A DNA stretch of 64,000 nt, taken from NCBI GenBank assembly GCA_036571765.1, contig BROE01000023.1, positions 1,804,688 to 1,868,687 on the forward strand. Direction: 5' to 3'. Shown piece by piece: positions 11,401-24,137 of the stretch. This DNA comes from Plecoglossus altivelis. Taxonomy: Eukaryota; Chordata; Actinopteri; Osmeriformes; Plecoglossidae. The position numbers and the translations under genes were made by a program. Below the pieces are notes generated by a model that worked only from the letters and a program-made list of their open reading frames with translations, ran no database searches and was not told where the DNA came from. The stretch's first letter is position 1. Each line of letters begins with the position of its first letter.

Positions 11401-14400
11401 CAAAGTCACTCTGCATACATTCGCTTTGACACAACATGAAACTAAGCAGTGTTTTGCAGACACCAGGCTGCAAAGTGAATGCATATCAGGCACAGTGCAA
11501 CCAAAATGTTAGCAGTGCATCACAGACACGTGCAGCATTACCTCTCTTTCCAGCAGCTCTTTTTTTCAAATTTCAAGTAGAATTTTACGAGGACATGTCA
11601 GGACACCTATAATGTCCTATGTCATTCCTCTGGCTTGACCAAAGTAGAACTGGCAATTATCATGTATTTATTTGTATTAAAACTGCTATTTACCCCAGAT
11701 GTAGAGGGGCTTTCAATAGGCATAACTGATAGAAGATCATGTTGGATTTGTTGCCCAGTAGTCACAGTGATCGCAGCAGGAGGCCCCAAATGCAAGGGAG
11801 ACACGCAGGCAGGAGAGCACAAACAAAAACCTTCACTTTGTTTCTGTGCAATGCCTGACAACGAAAGAAGTGAGCTATAGAGCTGATAGTCACAGCACAA
11901 AACGCACACATGTGGCGTTCACCAAAGGGTGGGAGCCGCTAAGGGAAACAATGAGTGTTTTTTCCGTCCACTCCTACTAGGGGCCGGTTTTCCCGGACAA
12001 CTTGGCGTTTTTGATAGTGCTTCCCCCCAGGGTTTGAATTGAATGCAAAACCCTTCAACATTCGATGGAGCAATTTGATGGCTATTGTTTATCACGCTGC
12101 GTATCGCTATTGTTAGATCATCTGGGCCAGCATTCTGTACAAAAAAATACAAATAAATATAGAGTAAGCGTTGCCCCATTATTGTCCCTTCGAATTAGCC
12201 AACGTTTCAGACCCTATTATCATCTGTATCAACCGTTTTTTCAGTTTATTTCGTAGACAAGATGTCCAGCAGCAACGAAAAAAAAGCAACTCTTCGATAT
12301 GTAGACATGTTGTATTGCTGCTCACCAAATTACAGCTGCGTACTTCGATATCTGAGTATGTAGATACACTGTCAAACCGTATGTGTAGCATCTGCCTTCC
12401 GCAGTGTCAAACTTGACATTTGTGCATTGAAAGTGGTTGGGTGGACATTAATGGGACCCCCTGGCTAACTGCTAAAATAAGTAAATTAACATTTCAAGGT
12501 ATATCCTTATTGGATTTTATAACCGGAATGTTCTAGTGCAGATGTGTATCTATATAATAAAGAACAATGTTGTGCCAACGTTTTAAATTGGCATTTTATT
12601 GTCAATTTCATAAAATATCTGACGAGCGTCGAGAGCTTGGTGGACGATAATGGAACCCCTTATGCTAATCAAATTAAAATTGACACCACTAAGATTGACG
12701 CCAACCCAGACTGCAATCAAAGCTCTTAATTAAGGCATCTCCCGACAGGCACACTGTACAAATGAGTGTACAGTATGACGGTCCCTGCATTGATACGTTG
12801 CATACCTGCTGCATGGTTTTGACACCTGACGATACACAGACTTCGCTGAAGAAATGTCCCCATGCATCTCTCTCATTTGGTTGACTAAAATGGCAATCGT
12901 CCATCTGTTTCCTGGGGTGTGGAGCCCTAGGCTTGGTTATCTGGTATTCTAATATGTCAGGTTCATTGGGGAGGAGTATCCCTGACCATCTATTGACACA
13001 AGAGAAGGTCAACCACTGGTTAGAGCCATCAGAATGTTTATGAAGAGCAAACAAATCAGATTATATATAGTACATGTCATTTATACCTTTTTTTGCTGCT
13101 GCAGACATCACCTACACTGGTCTTTGACTTTTGCAGCATTTCTTGGGGTCTCAAGTCTAAATTACACGATGAGTGTGATAATATATGTGATATTTACCGG
13201 GGCAGGGACTTTCCAAGCACTGTCCTTACATGCCTTTTGAGGGAGCTGTTGTGGGCGGAGAGAGAGGTAATTCCACCCACAAAAATTGGATTTCGGCTGT
13301 AGGGGGTGATAAGTTATCCATGAGATCTACACCGTACTTGTAGAATTTGGTACGTGTGTATTAAAATCCATCAAAATGTGTACTTGTGTGGGCGTGTAAT
13401 ATTTCCACTGTGTGGTTTGTTGGAAGACGATATGAAACCATATTTGCCCTCGGTATTGCCACAGTATACTGTAAGGTAAAATGTTTCATAAGTTGAAACA
13501 GAAATTTAATATATCTTACCAAGGTGGATGTGTGTATTATGCTTTGCGAAATACGTTAAGGAACAGTTCTGCCACAGGATTCATATGATTGCATATTTGT
13601 AGATATACAGAAATATATCTCCAAACTATTTGCAATCTTTCAAAAGGCCATATCGGGTAAAGAAAATGCCTGCATAAAGAAATGTCAATTACTCACAAAT
13701 GTAGACGGATCAATGAATGTAGATTTAACAAATTGTTTTTGAACTATGTTTTTACTGAGAGTCATAAACAATGGATAGTTCATACCAAAGTGTTTATGAA
13801 TGTGCCAACAAATTCCGTAATTAAAATGATGACTTATGTTTAAGCAATATCTCTAGTGTTTCATCAAAACTATGTCACAGTCCAAATCAACCTGTTAACC
13901 ATTTTTTCATGTAAAGCCTTTCAGTTTGAAATTGGACAAGTGGTGGAAATTCATCTAATTTGAAGTATCCCAGATATATGGTTAAGTAGGTATCTACTAT
14001 TTAATACACTAACTAAAATTAACATGAATTATGTGGTAGATGCTTTCCAATTGTATGATCAGGGAAAAGAGAGTTCAAATGAGTTCCTTAAATTCAATTA
14101 CTGTGCACCGAAACAGTTAGCCAAATCTACATAGATGCTTCATTAGAGTGTCTAATCTTACCCGTTTGGTCTGGGCGCTGTCAATAAATCTGATTGAAGA
14201 ACTACAGAGATGGCTCCAACTACACTAATATTGATCAAGCCTCCAACAAAAAGAATATGAATACCAAGTGACACATTTAGTTCCTTATTTGACCTATTGG
14301 TTTATAAGTGATCATGAGTTTTTGTGAACATTTGGGCTGCCTTGCAAGTCCTCATAACATTGTAGTTTAGTGTACTATTTGACTTCAAAGAGCAGTCTAA

Positions 14401-14439
14401 GGAGTGGACACCTTGTTTTTATAAAGAGTTCTGAGCCAG

Positions 14440-14560
14440 TTTTGTGGCTTGTGGGGTTCTGTCCTTATAGTTATAAGTTCTGTGTTCGAACCCTGCCTGT
14501 TTGCTGGTCACAGTCTGACATGGGAAAAAAAACGGACAAACCCACATTGCTGACCATTCT
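14440..14560 (+). mobile_element. Possible degraded tRNA-derived SINE head
   Basis: GTGGCTTGTGGGGTTC near 14444 resembles a polymerase III A box and GTTCGAACCC at 14484-14493 resembles a B box; the spacing of about 40 bases is right for a tRNA-like promoter. The cloverleaf is not complete and I see no clear tail or target duplication, so chance similarity is possible. Confidence 0.3.
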
Positions 14561-15514
14561 GCATTTGCAGTTTGCCAGACTAGCGTAACGCTACGCATGT
14601 GTACTCTAACCTCAACATCTTTCCCACTACACTCAACCCCCCCCCCCCTTGCTGATCTCCACGGTGATTCAGCTCACCCTTTGTGCTGGCTTTGTCTTTT
14701 GTCCGAGCCCCGGTCGCTGAGGCTAGCCGCAACACGCTCGTGTTTATTAGCTTAGCTTAATTGTGCATGGGATCCGAAAGGTCACCCCCTGCTGCGCTAC
14801 ACGCGCTGCCAAAATGGCTTCCAGGGTACTGCAGTGCACATGAATAACCTCTCTCTCTCTTACTCTGTCTTTCTCCCTCTCTCTCTCTGTCTCTTGCCCT
14901 CGCTCTCTCTCTGAGCCTTGCCACCTTCCTCCGCCAGTCCCTCTGCTGCCCACACAGTGGCCTTCACGTTTGGCTTCACACGTGATAACTTATGGGTATT
15001 TGCTGATGGACATTGCTCCGCCCTCCATACTGTCCTCCTCCTCCCCCCATTAAATGGTCACGTGATACCCAACAGCGTCCATGTACAGTAGTCTGGGTTA
15101 ATTCAATTGTCTATTTTCTTTTTGTGTGTGTGTGTGTGGAGGAGGCTGCACAGAACAGGGTGGCAGTACCTTAGTCAGGGCGCACGTCGGCAAGGAAACC
15201 AAAAGTACTCTGAATGGAAAAACCTGCAGTACATCAGCTTAACTACCGCCCTTCTATATGATTTATATCATCTGACTTATATAAGCAGTAAACTCGCCGT
15301 GTGACCGCAATAGCTGATGTAATGAGAAACTGGCTCAAAATGATAAGCAGAAATGGCGGCAGGGGATATTTTGGGGCCAAGTAAGACACATGCACAGTTT
15401 ATTATCAGTTATGTAATGCACTTTTTATACATCTGTAACCGCAGGGCTAGCAGGTACGAGGGGTGTGTTAATGTGCGTACGTGTGTCATGCTCATCAATG
15501 TGTCATTCCCACAG

Positions 15515-15601
15515 GCTCTGCTAGGGGGGAACCAGCAGGTGGATCTCTCCAGGTTCCAGCAGACGCTCTGGAGCAGCCTGAGGGCTGGTGACAGTGTAAA
15601 G
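15515..15601 (+). CDS. prkcsh-like: Glucosidase II subunit beta-like, internal exon (post-EF-hand segment)
   Basis: An 87-base exon (29 codons) lies between a cag acceptor with a pyrimidine-containing lead and an aag|gtgaga donor; both ends are phase 0. The translation begins ALLGGNQQVDLSRF and continues QQTLWSSLRAGDSVK. In human PRKCSH, as I recall it, the segment directly after the second EF-hand begins ALLSG and contains a Phe and then a VWAAIRDKY stretch at the same spacing, so the ALLxG start and the F...W..(I/L)R pattern match. PRKCSH is the ER-resident regulatory subunit of glucosidase II, which removes glucose from N-glycans. The preceding EF-hand exon was sought in positions 1-15514 and not found, so it is probably upstream of the window. 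The exon is seen directly; the family call rests on this exon together with the three that follow. Confidence 0.75.
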
Positions 15602-15960
15602 GTGAGATTAACCTTCCCTTCCCTGGTGCCCCTCCTCCCCTTTCCTTTCCTTTCCTCCATCCATCGCTTCTTCACACTGGGAGTCAAACCTTGTCCCCCC
15701 CCCCCTTCCGCACCTCTCCTTGTGTCTCTTTTTTGACCTCTCCTTCGCGTGACTCCTGCCTCTCCACCCACTTCAGAACAAATGCCTCCCTTCAAACCCA
15801 TCCTTCAAACTTCCGTCCCTCCCGTTTGCTTTCTTACCTTGTACAATGGACGTCAGAGGTGTGACCCCTTATTTATGATCGTATTATGCCTGGCCTTTCA
15901 GGCTCTTTCAACACCTAACGTGCATACATTCATGGGGATAAATATACAGGCCTATCTGCT

Positions 15961-16089
15961 TTTCCTGTCCTCTTCCCACCTCTCTCCCCCCCTCTCCCCT
16001 ACTCTCTCCCCCCTCTCTTTCTCCCCCCACTCTCTCTCTCCCTCTCTCCCCCCCTCTCTCCCTCCTCCCCTCTCTTTCTCTCTCTCTCG

Positions 16090-16133
<44 letters not shown>

Positions 16134-16140
16134 CACACAG
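15961..16140. repeat. CT tract followed by CA microsatellite
   Basis: A pyrimidine tract (TCTCTCC/CCCC) to about 16093 passes directly into CA repeats from 16094 to about 16140. It starts about 360 bases downstream of the exon ending at 15601. Confidence 0.9.
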
Positions 16141-17120
16141 ACCTGTCTGAGCCAGTGTTACCATAGCACCACGGAAAACCTGTGAAAAGGTCCTTCCACA
16201 TACACGCACCCAGCACCCTATAATACACCTATTGTTTGCATACTGACAAGCAGGTCCCCCTTTTAAGGGGGCCCCGAAGAAAAGGCTAGTGCCTCGCCAC
16301 GCGCGCACTGTCGCCGCCTCCCGAACCGAAGTCACCACGGGTGCCGCAAAGATACCATCCTTTCATTTCCTGTCCCCCCCAGATAAAGAAAGACAGGGTC
16401 GGCGCGAGGAGAGCGGGGCCTATCGCTGGGCAGTGGTGATTGAGTCCCTTCGCAGCGAGTCGGCGCAAATAACCCACCCGCGCCGATAAGAAGCTCGTCA
16501 TTTCCATAGACCAAAAAAAAAAAAAAGCACTCGGGCGGAGATTAGATTTGGAACGTCCAACTGACTTATCTGGGCCGCCGGCCTTGCTATCATGGAATGC
16601 CAATATGAAGACACTCAGCCTGCTGTTTCATGGCAACAGCAGTCAAATACACGCAGGTTTATTTGTTTTTCAATTGTGTCCTCCATTTTTTTTCTCTTCC
16701 TCCCCAAGTCGCTGTCCAACAGATTGAATTGATTCCTCCTCGCTATTCAGCAAGGTGGGGAAGCAGTTTTTTCCCGGACATGCACGGGAGAAATGTGTTT
16801 AAAAAAACGGACACGCGCGTGTGTCTTTTCTATGTATACAAAGCAATTGCCAGGATATATCTGTCAGATCAGCCAATGTCTGTCCAAGCAGCTGAAATCT
16901 GTGGCCATGCAAAGCTCGGACTTGAAGGCGCCATCTTGTTTTTCTGAAGCGCTGCCTCTGTGGCCTCTATCTCCTTCCTCCAGACCGCTGCTTCTCCCCA
17001 CTGAACGCGTGATGAGTCACCCTCATATATTTATATAATTCACTAATCTAATATTTATATTGTTGGCTGGGTCCTCTTTACTTTCCCCTCGCTCCAACCT
17101 GACACCACTACCTTGCCATT

Positions 17121-17369
17121 CCTTTCGGTCTCTGTCTCTGTCTCTCTGTCACTCCATCTCTCATTGTCTGTCCATCTTTCCCTGTCTCTCTCTCTCCCTG
17201 TCTCTCTATCTTTCCCTGTCTCTCTCTGTCTCCCTGTCTGTCCATCTCTCCCTGCCTCTTTCTCTCTTTGTCTCTCTGTCTGTCCATCTGTCCCTGCCTC
17301 TTTCTCACTCTCTGCCTCTATCTTTCCTTGTCTCTCTCTGTCTCTCCCTGTCTCTCTCTGTCCATCACT

Positions 17370-17407
<38 letters not shown>

Positions 17408-17503
17408 GCCTCTCCCTGTCTGTCTGTCCATCTCTCCCTGTCTCTCTCTCTCTGTCTCTCCCTGTCTCTCTCTTTCCCTGCCTCTCTCTCTCTGTCTCCT
17501 CCA
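17121..17503. repeat. CTGTCTCTCT-type pyrimidine array
   Basis: About 380 bases built from CTGTCTCTCTCT and CTGTCCATCTCTCC motifs. The recurring CTGTCCATC marks a loose higher-order unit of roughly 40-70 bases. Open frames of up to 168 residues of Ser/Leu repeats over this tract are not genes. Confidence 0.9.
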
Positions 17504-18019
17504 AGATGTTTTTAAAACTAAATCTTGATAGGAAGAGAGAGCATTATATTGGGTTGACAGGAGTGACCTTTTCACACAGATACAAAGGGGCTATGTGGGC
17601 TCTAATTGTGTTGTGCTGAAGTCGAGCGCGACAGCGTCGATGGCGGCTCGCAACGCCTTCTCACGGCCTCCCGCGCTGCGAACGGCGACAGGCGTAACTC
17701 TGGCAACAGGGCAACGAGGCCGACAGCCGCCACCATGTCGTGACAGCAGCCCGTCGTTGGAACGCGAACAGGCGTGATGACTCACGCGGAATCACAGGCC
17801 CCAATTAAAAGCTCATTGTCTCTCGCCCCTTCACCCCCCCCCCCACACACACACACACAAACCCCCAGATGTTTTTTACATTTGACTACAAGCTGGTTTA
17901 GCTTTGTGCTAATGTTGTGAGGGTTAGAGGGGGGTAGATGGGGAGTGAGTGTCTTCCTACCAGTATCACTGGGCTGACTGGCTGGCTTGCATAACAATTA
18001 AGGAAAGCTGGGCCATCAA

Positions 18020-18201
18020 GTCTGCAGCCTCTCCAGCCTCTGTTTAACCCACCAAAGTCTGTAGCCTCCCCAGCCTCTGTTTAACCCACCAAAGTCTGCA
18101 GCCTCCCCAGCCTCTGTTGAACCCACCAAAGTCTGCAGCCCCCTCAGCCTCTATTTAACCTACCAGAGTGTGCAGCCTCGTCAGCCTGTGTTCCCCACCA
18201 G
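18020..18201. repeat. 37-bp minisatellite, about five copies
   Basis: Unit GTCTGCAGCCTCCCCAGCCT followed by CTGTTTAACCCACCAAA (37 bases). The first three copies are nearly identical, and the fourth and fifth are increasingly diverged (CTATTTAACCTACCAGA, CTGTGTTCCCCACCAGA). Confidence 0.85.
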
Positions 18202-21200
18202 ATCCATCTGCTCTGTGTTTGGGAGGCTCCAGGTCTGCATAAATCCATACAGAACCATTTTCCTATCAGTACTGGTGAAGACAAAGGCTTTTGTTGGAAA
18301 TTCTTACTTTGTGTCTGGGGTGCACTCTCTCCTGCTTAGAAAATGTGAACCATTCTGAGTTCCATCAAGACGTGTTCCTGCCCAAATTGACCACGGAACA
18401 GAGAGGATGTGCTGTTCCTTTAGTCAAAACGGTGGCATTTGAAAATATATAACTTGTAGAGTGTCGGGGCTCTTAAAAACAATTTCTTACCGTCTTGTGG
18501 ACAAGATCCAATTGAGATTTAGTTCAGGGCCCCAAGAGCTACCTCAAAGAGAGCCAGTTCCTGAACTCCGACTAACTGCCTCCATGTTACTAGATGAGTT
18601 GCTAAAATGCAGGGTAATTTGCTCTGCCCTTAGCGCGGTGTCATTCATCATGTTTATAAAAACAGGATATGCTGAGCAGCCAAGTTGTCGTCTTTATAGG
18701 CGCTAAACGTAAATAGTTGCGTCTAAACGGTCGTCTAGGTGTTAAAAACACCTTGGAGGACTGTCTCGTTGACAGACTGGGTAAATGAGAAGAGTCTCCT
18801 GGTGAAGCGGTCTTGGAGGAGGAGTGCAAGGACATTGTTATTAATTGGAGGAAGACCCGGCAACACAACAGCGCAGCCTATTGCCATCTTGTTGCCCTTT
18901 ATAGTTTCTACACTACCGAAAGCAACGATGGCCAGGCGACATGGGTTCGGCACTAAAGCAATGCTCTTTTGTCATTTCAGTGATTTCTTTTTTTCTAAGT
19001 GTTCGATACCAGACGAGAGATTGTCTCGGAACAAATGTCGTTATAGATGTGGACATGTCGTCTCCAAAACGTGCTACTCATCTTCCCTCGCTGTCGTGCT
19101 CCTCAAGGTACGGCTAGTCACCGCGGTGCTTCATCCTGAGAGAGAGCTAATTGAGGGAGGAGGAACGCAGAAGGAGATAACAGGGCCGTTTCCAAGGAGA
19201 GTCCAGTAGGTGGGCTTTCGAAGCTTTCTTTCCGGTGCTTTCTTGAGGGGTTGCTCTATTTTCAGGGACGAGGGTGCTTATGGTGATGCGCCGGCCCGCG
19301 GTGGGGGGTGCTTTTGTGCGAATATTTAATGGACCCCCCGCCGGCTGCCCCCCCCCACCGGCACCCCACACGGCTACCTCTTTGCAGGAACAACCTAAGA
19401 AGAAAGCTGTTAGGAAAGCAGTGGGTAACTCTCCTCACACATTGCAACCCCCCCCCCACCTCACACATGCACCCACACTCCCTGCCCCTTCTTTTTTAGC
19501 AAAGATAACTTTGGTGAATATTTCATGGGGTACATTGCCTCAGTTTCACTCCGCTGGGCATGGAGAGTAGCACGCAAGGGCTCCTGACAGGCCGATTCGC
19601 AGTCGCCAGTGACGAGGAACCACCCCACATCCTCCCCACCACTCCACATCCCCCACCCCCCCACACCCCCCCCACACCATCCCACACTCCTTCACCCTTT
19701 CCTTTTTTCCTTTTTTTGTACCTTTTCCTCTGCCCCATTTAGGATTCCATCAAACTCTACATGGTCAGGTGTTAGCCCTCCAAGTTCTGTCCAGGCAGCC
19801 TATTCACTTCCTATTTCCTGTCACTTTCAGTGATTGTAAATCTAGCTGCATGTGAAGATGTAACAGCAAAATTAGCTTTTGCAACGTATTTGACGCACAA
19901 ATAAAGGCTGGTGCTGACACAGCCGCAAATGCAAGGAGGATAATCCTATTTTTTCAAAGGGTTCAAAGAAAGATGCCATCAGTCGGTTGACAGATTTACC
20001 CACCTAAGATGGTAAATTTTAGTATAACCCCCCCCCCGTGTTTCGGCCAAGTATCTCACCAGTTTGTCTAAACGGTTTGAATTTGAAGCCGTCTCGACTG
20101 GTCGACACATGTTCAGAGTCAACATGGCCGGTGTACTCCTGTAGAAACCTGCAGGCAGGCCAGTACACGGTCTGTCCAGCAGTCTCTCTCATCCTTTGAC
20201 CTCTTGGAACTTGATCCTTAAAATATGAATTGCAAAACGCCATCCTGCATGCGTGGCACAACCTTTCCAGTTTGTTTTCATCGCAGGATTGGTGAGTTTG
20301 TTCATGGATATTGTCCTGACCTGACCTGCTCGAGATTTTGCAGATCCGACTTTTGGGGAGTCACGTCCCACATGAAGTATAGAGCAGCACTCAGTGCTTC
20401 AGCACAGCTTCAGGGATGAAAGTTGGGAGATTTTCCTACGCTGGGTTTAACGGCTGTGTTTTGCCTCTGGAAAGTCATCTTGTTGATAGGAAATCAAAAT
20501 AGTTTTTTTTCCTGATTAACCTAAACTATCCGCTAGATCCGTGTTAGCTGTCTTTATTTGGGTATTTATTTGGTCTTTTTTCACCATGCGAACTGACACC
20601 CAAAACCCTTAGAAAAGACGAGGAGAGAAGCTCCTGTCCAAACTCCCAAGCTCATGTCTCCGTATCCACCTGTTCCTTCGTCCTCACGCAGAGACACACA
20701 GCTCTGTGTAAACAGTAGAAAAATACCACTATCACCCCCACCCCTCCCCTGCCCCCTCTATCTCTCACAGAAACCCGTCTCTCAATTTCACATTCCCCAA
20801 ATGCGAGATGGCTGCGATGATCGTCTGCCCCCTTATTGGAAAGCACACCTCATTTCATCCGCGATATTCAATTTCATGGAGGGGTTGGGGGGGGAAACGT
20901 TGACTCGCAACGGCAATTTCCCCTCTCCAGAATCCCTGTTCTGCCGTGCACACCCAGACAAATTGTCCGTTTTGTCAAACTCCTCCTCTGTTCCTTCCTC
21001 CGTGTTCGGCGGCCGTGTGCTTCCTCCCATTTCCGCCGCTCTGCGCCGGCGTCATGGAGCTGCCGAGCGGTGTCACCGCGGTGAGGCGGCTGCGACGCGC
21101 TGTTATGACAACGTGCCTTCGATGTCATAGTGGTGGTGGCTCTTGTGAGGCCCCCGCCCCTTTTTGCCCCCATCCTGCTGGGGTCGGCCGTGCGCTTCTC

Positions 21201-21446
21201 CACGTGTGTGGATCCTTCTCTCTCATCCAGCTCCGCCCCCCCCCCCTTCCCTCGCCACCACCACAGAAGCACGCGAATGGGCACCCTCTTGCATGCCTAG
21301 GCACATGCAAACACACACACGGCCCGCTACACACGCAGCCCGCCACGCGCGTGCTTTAGCAGTCTAAGGTGCACACGTTTAAGAGAGGCAGAGAAATGAC
21401 CAGACCTCAGGCAACGAGGAGAAAGTTGCCCTCCATCCACCCCCCC

Positions 21447-21768
21447 NNNNNNNNNNNNNNNNNNNNNNNNNNNNNNNNNNNNNNNNNNNNNNNNNNNNNN
21501 NNNNNNNNNNNNNNNNNNNNNNNNNNNNNNNNNNNNNNNNNNNNNNNNNNNNNNNNNNNNNNNNNNNNNNNNNNNNNNNNNNNNNNNNNNNNNNNNNNNN
21601 NNNNNNNNNNNNNNNNNNNNNNNNNNNNNNNNNNNNNNNNNNNNNNNNNNNNNNNNNNNNNNNNNNNNNNNNNNNNNNNNNNNNNNNNNNNNNNNNNNNN
21701 NNNNNNNNNNNNNNNNNNNNNNNNNNNNNNNNNNNNNNNNNNNNNNNNNNNNNNNNNNNNNNNNNNNN
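21447..21768. other. Assembly gap of 322 N
   Basis: The gap is flanked by CCCCCC on its left and by CCCCCCCAGCCCCGCCCCGC on its right, so an unresolved C-rich repeat is the probable cause. Any open frame crossing it is meaningless. Confidence 0.99.
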
Positions 21769-23615
21769 CCCCCCCAGCCCCGCCCCGCCCCATCACCCCT
21801 GCCCCCCCACCCCCTGCCCCCCCCAACCTCAGAAAACACTGCGCTTTACCAAGATCAACCATAAATTAGTCTGTTGGCTCTCGATCGTGGGCTTCCCAGC
21901 ATGCACCCTGTCAGCAGTAGAGGGTGCCAATGCAGTGGGTGCATAGCTCAACGTTGCATGCTTCATTTTCATTAGCAGCTATCAAATTAGGACCTGGATG
22001 TAAATCTGCCACATATGCCCATCACTCTGCGGTGGAGGACGCCAAGGACATTGCTCAAGCTCATTCTCCTCCTCTGACTTACATGCACAAGTGCGTGCGC
22101 GCACTCCACACCAACTTTTTTTCTCCGTACAGCGAGTTTAGTTTGGAGCTGGACTTGAGGGCATTTCGGCTTTATTGGAATAAAGACTTTGTAGACTGAC
22201 AGGGATAGTAGGGGAGGAGGAGAGGGAATATTTTATAGGATACTGTCCTTGATGAGGGTCTTGGTACTGTACACACACACGTCCGGGGTGTGGCAGGATA
22301 TCAGAGATATTTAAATTGCCTTTCATGCAATTGCTTGTTAGACAAATCAAAAATACACATGCTTTTTTTTGCTGACCTTTAAAAAGACAAACCTTGTTAC
22401 TTCATTTAAATGCCTATAGTTTTGGTTCTGGAATTTTGTTCAAAGACTTTTATTCAGAAATCCGGCATCAAACGCCATTTAAATAATTAGTTGTGAAGCG
22501 CTGTTATGAATGAGACATCACAAGTCATGAAGGTGCGATGAATGATGTCGTAAAAGGTGTCGTAGCTGCTTATGAAGACCCCCCTTCAAGAAAAGTGTTC
22601 CCAAAAAGGGCTCACATCTGAAGCCAGGCTTCGAGGAGGAAGTGGGGCTGGCGTGGGGGCGCCTAGTGTCATTAAAATTCATCAAAAGCTCCACTGGTTA
22701 AACCACTCTGACTCTCTCACTCAGTCAGACCCTGAGCGGGGGAGACAATGGAGAAGCAGCGTCTGCCGAGCACAGCGACGGGGACATCTCTCTGGTAGAC
22801 TTTGTCTTCTGTTTGAACAGCATCGCGGAGGGGAGGGAAGGAGGAAAGGAGGGGAAAAGAAGAGAGGGGGGGAAGAGAGAAAGAGTGGGGGGAGGGCGTT
22901 TTTCACAGCTGCCCAGCCAGTGGCCAGGGATCTGTAGCGGTTCGCTCCTCGCCGTATCGCGACCAACTTCTCGTTATTTTACCTCACCGCAGAGCGCCTG
23001 CCTGCTATTCACAGCGCCTCCTCTCCCCGCTGCTGTGAGCAAGGCGGTCCGCCGGCAGACAGGCGGTGAAGGGAACTCCCGCAACACGGCCCTATCTTAG
23101 TCACCGAGTGTTACGAGCCTCCGATGGGTGACATTCTGTCCTGGTCAAAGCTGCGAGGGAGCGACAAAACAAGCTTTTATCACTGACATACTGCTTGGCA
23201 CAGCTTGCCACATGAAGGAACATGAATGCCACGTCCTTTTGCCCAAATGTTTGTCCTTAATAGCCATTAAAAGAAGAAAGAAAATGAAAGGTCAGTCGCA
23301 CAGGAACCCTATTTGGAAATTATACAGGGATGTGAGAAACACCATTTCTGCATAATTAGTCTCCTTTCAGCTAATACTAGCCGCTGTAGATCCATTCTAA
23401 GGCCTGTCAATGGTGTGCTTTCTATCACCTATCTGTCGCCGGAGCTGCACTTCAAACACTTTTGTGGCCTTCTCCTCTCCAGTTCCCTGTCAATCTGCTG
23501 GGATATGTAGTTCCTTCCACAGTAGGATGCCAGTGGCAGTGCCTTTGGACTACAAGTGCAGTGTCAGATCCGTCACATGCCCTCAACCAGACCCACATCA
23601 GTAAGCTGCGACTGC

Positions 23616-23684
23616 AGCCAGCCTCATCCAGCCAGCCTCATCCAGCCAGCCTCATCCAGCCAGCCTCATCCAGCCAGCCTCCCC
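23616..23684. repeat. 14-bp minisatellite, about five copies
   Basis: Tandem CATCCAGCCAGCCT units, identical except at the edges. Confidence 0.85.
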
Positions 23685-23770
23685 CTCAACGGAAACAGCC
23701 GTCAGAGCAGAACAACAGAGTGCTCTCAGACGCAGAAACTGTGCAGGACACACACGAGGAGGTTGACTGG

Positions 23771-23912
23771 GAGGAACACACACACACACACTGGGGAGGA
23801 GGAAGAGCACACATACACACACACTAGGGAGGAGTAAGAGCACACACACACACTTTGAGAGGAAGGCACACGAAGTGCACACACACAAATACAGCAGAGG
23901 GAATTCAGTACA
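23771..23912. repeat. Compound CA-rich imperfect repeat
   Basis: Three imperfect units each made of GAGGA(A/G), AGAGCACACA and a run of CACACA, at roughly 35-base spacing. The pattern looks like a CA microsatellite being duplicated as a larger unit. Confidence 0.6.
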
Positions 23913-24114
23913 TCACACACTCAGAAGAAGGCCCCTGTCACTCACACTTGGCTGTCATGAATATAGGTCTGCCAAATGCAGGGGGAGCACACCAAAAAAA
24001 TCGTCGGGACTGAAAAACCCTCTTCAGAACACTAGGAAAGGAAAAAAAACCCTCATGTGAGCATGGAGCCTCAGTTGATTTAAACCTCGGCCGATGCGCA
24101 CGCAGCTGTTTAAA

Positions 24115-24137
24115 TTACATCAGTTCCTCTGATGTAA
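24115..24137. repeat. Perfect 9-bp hairpin
   Basis: TTACATCAG pairs with CTGATGTAA across a TTCCT loop. It could be a palindromic protein-binding site or chance. Confidence 0.5.

Larger units (their letters stand above)
5850..15514. other. Presumed intron, including an AT-rich repeat-poor block
   Basis: Apart from the listed tracts I see no exon. From about 12420 to 14400 the sequence is markedly AT-richer and nearly free of microsatellites compared with its flanks. A 179-codon frame at 8913-9452 has no family resemblance, no splice context and a Gly/Trp-rich start over a G-rich stretch, so I do not call it a gene. Confidence 0.55.

Noticed and set aside
21327..21869. Open frames of 150-170 codons.
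   Set aside because: They cross the 322-base run of N and are not interpretable.
23539..23554. GTGCCTTTGGACTACA resembles the core of miR-455-5p as I remember it.
   Set aside because: The first and last mature bases differ and no 3' arm or hairpin of the right shape follows.
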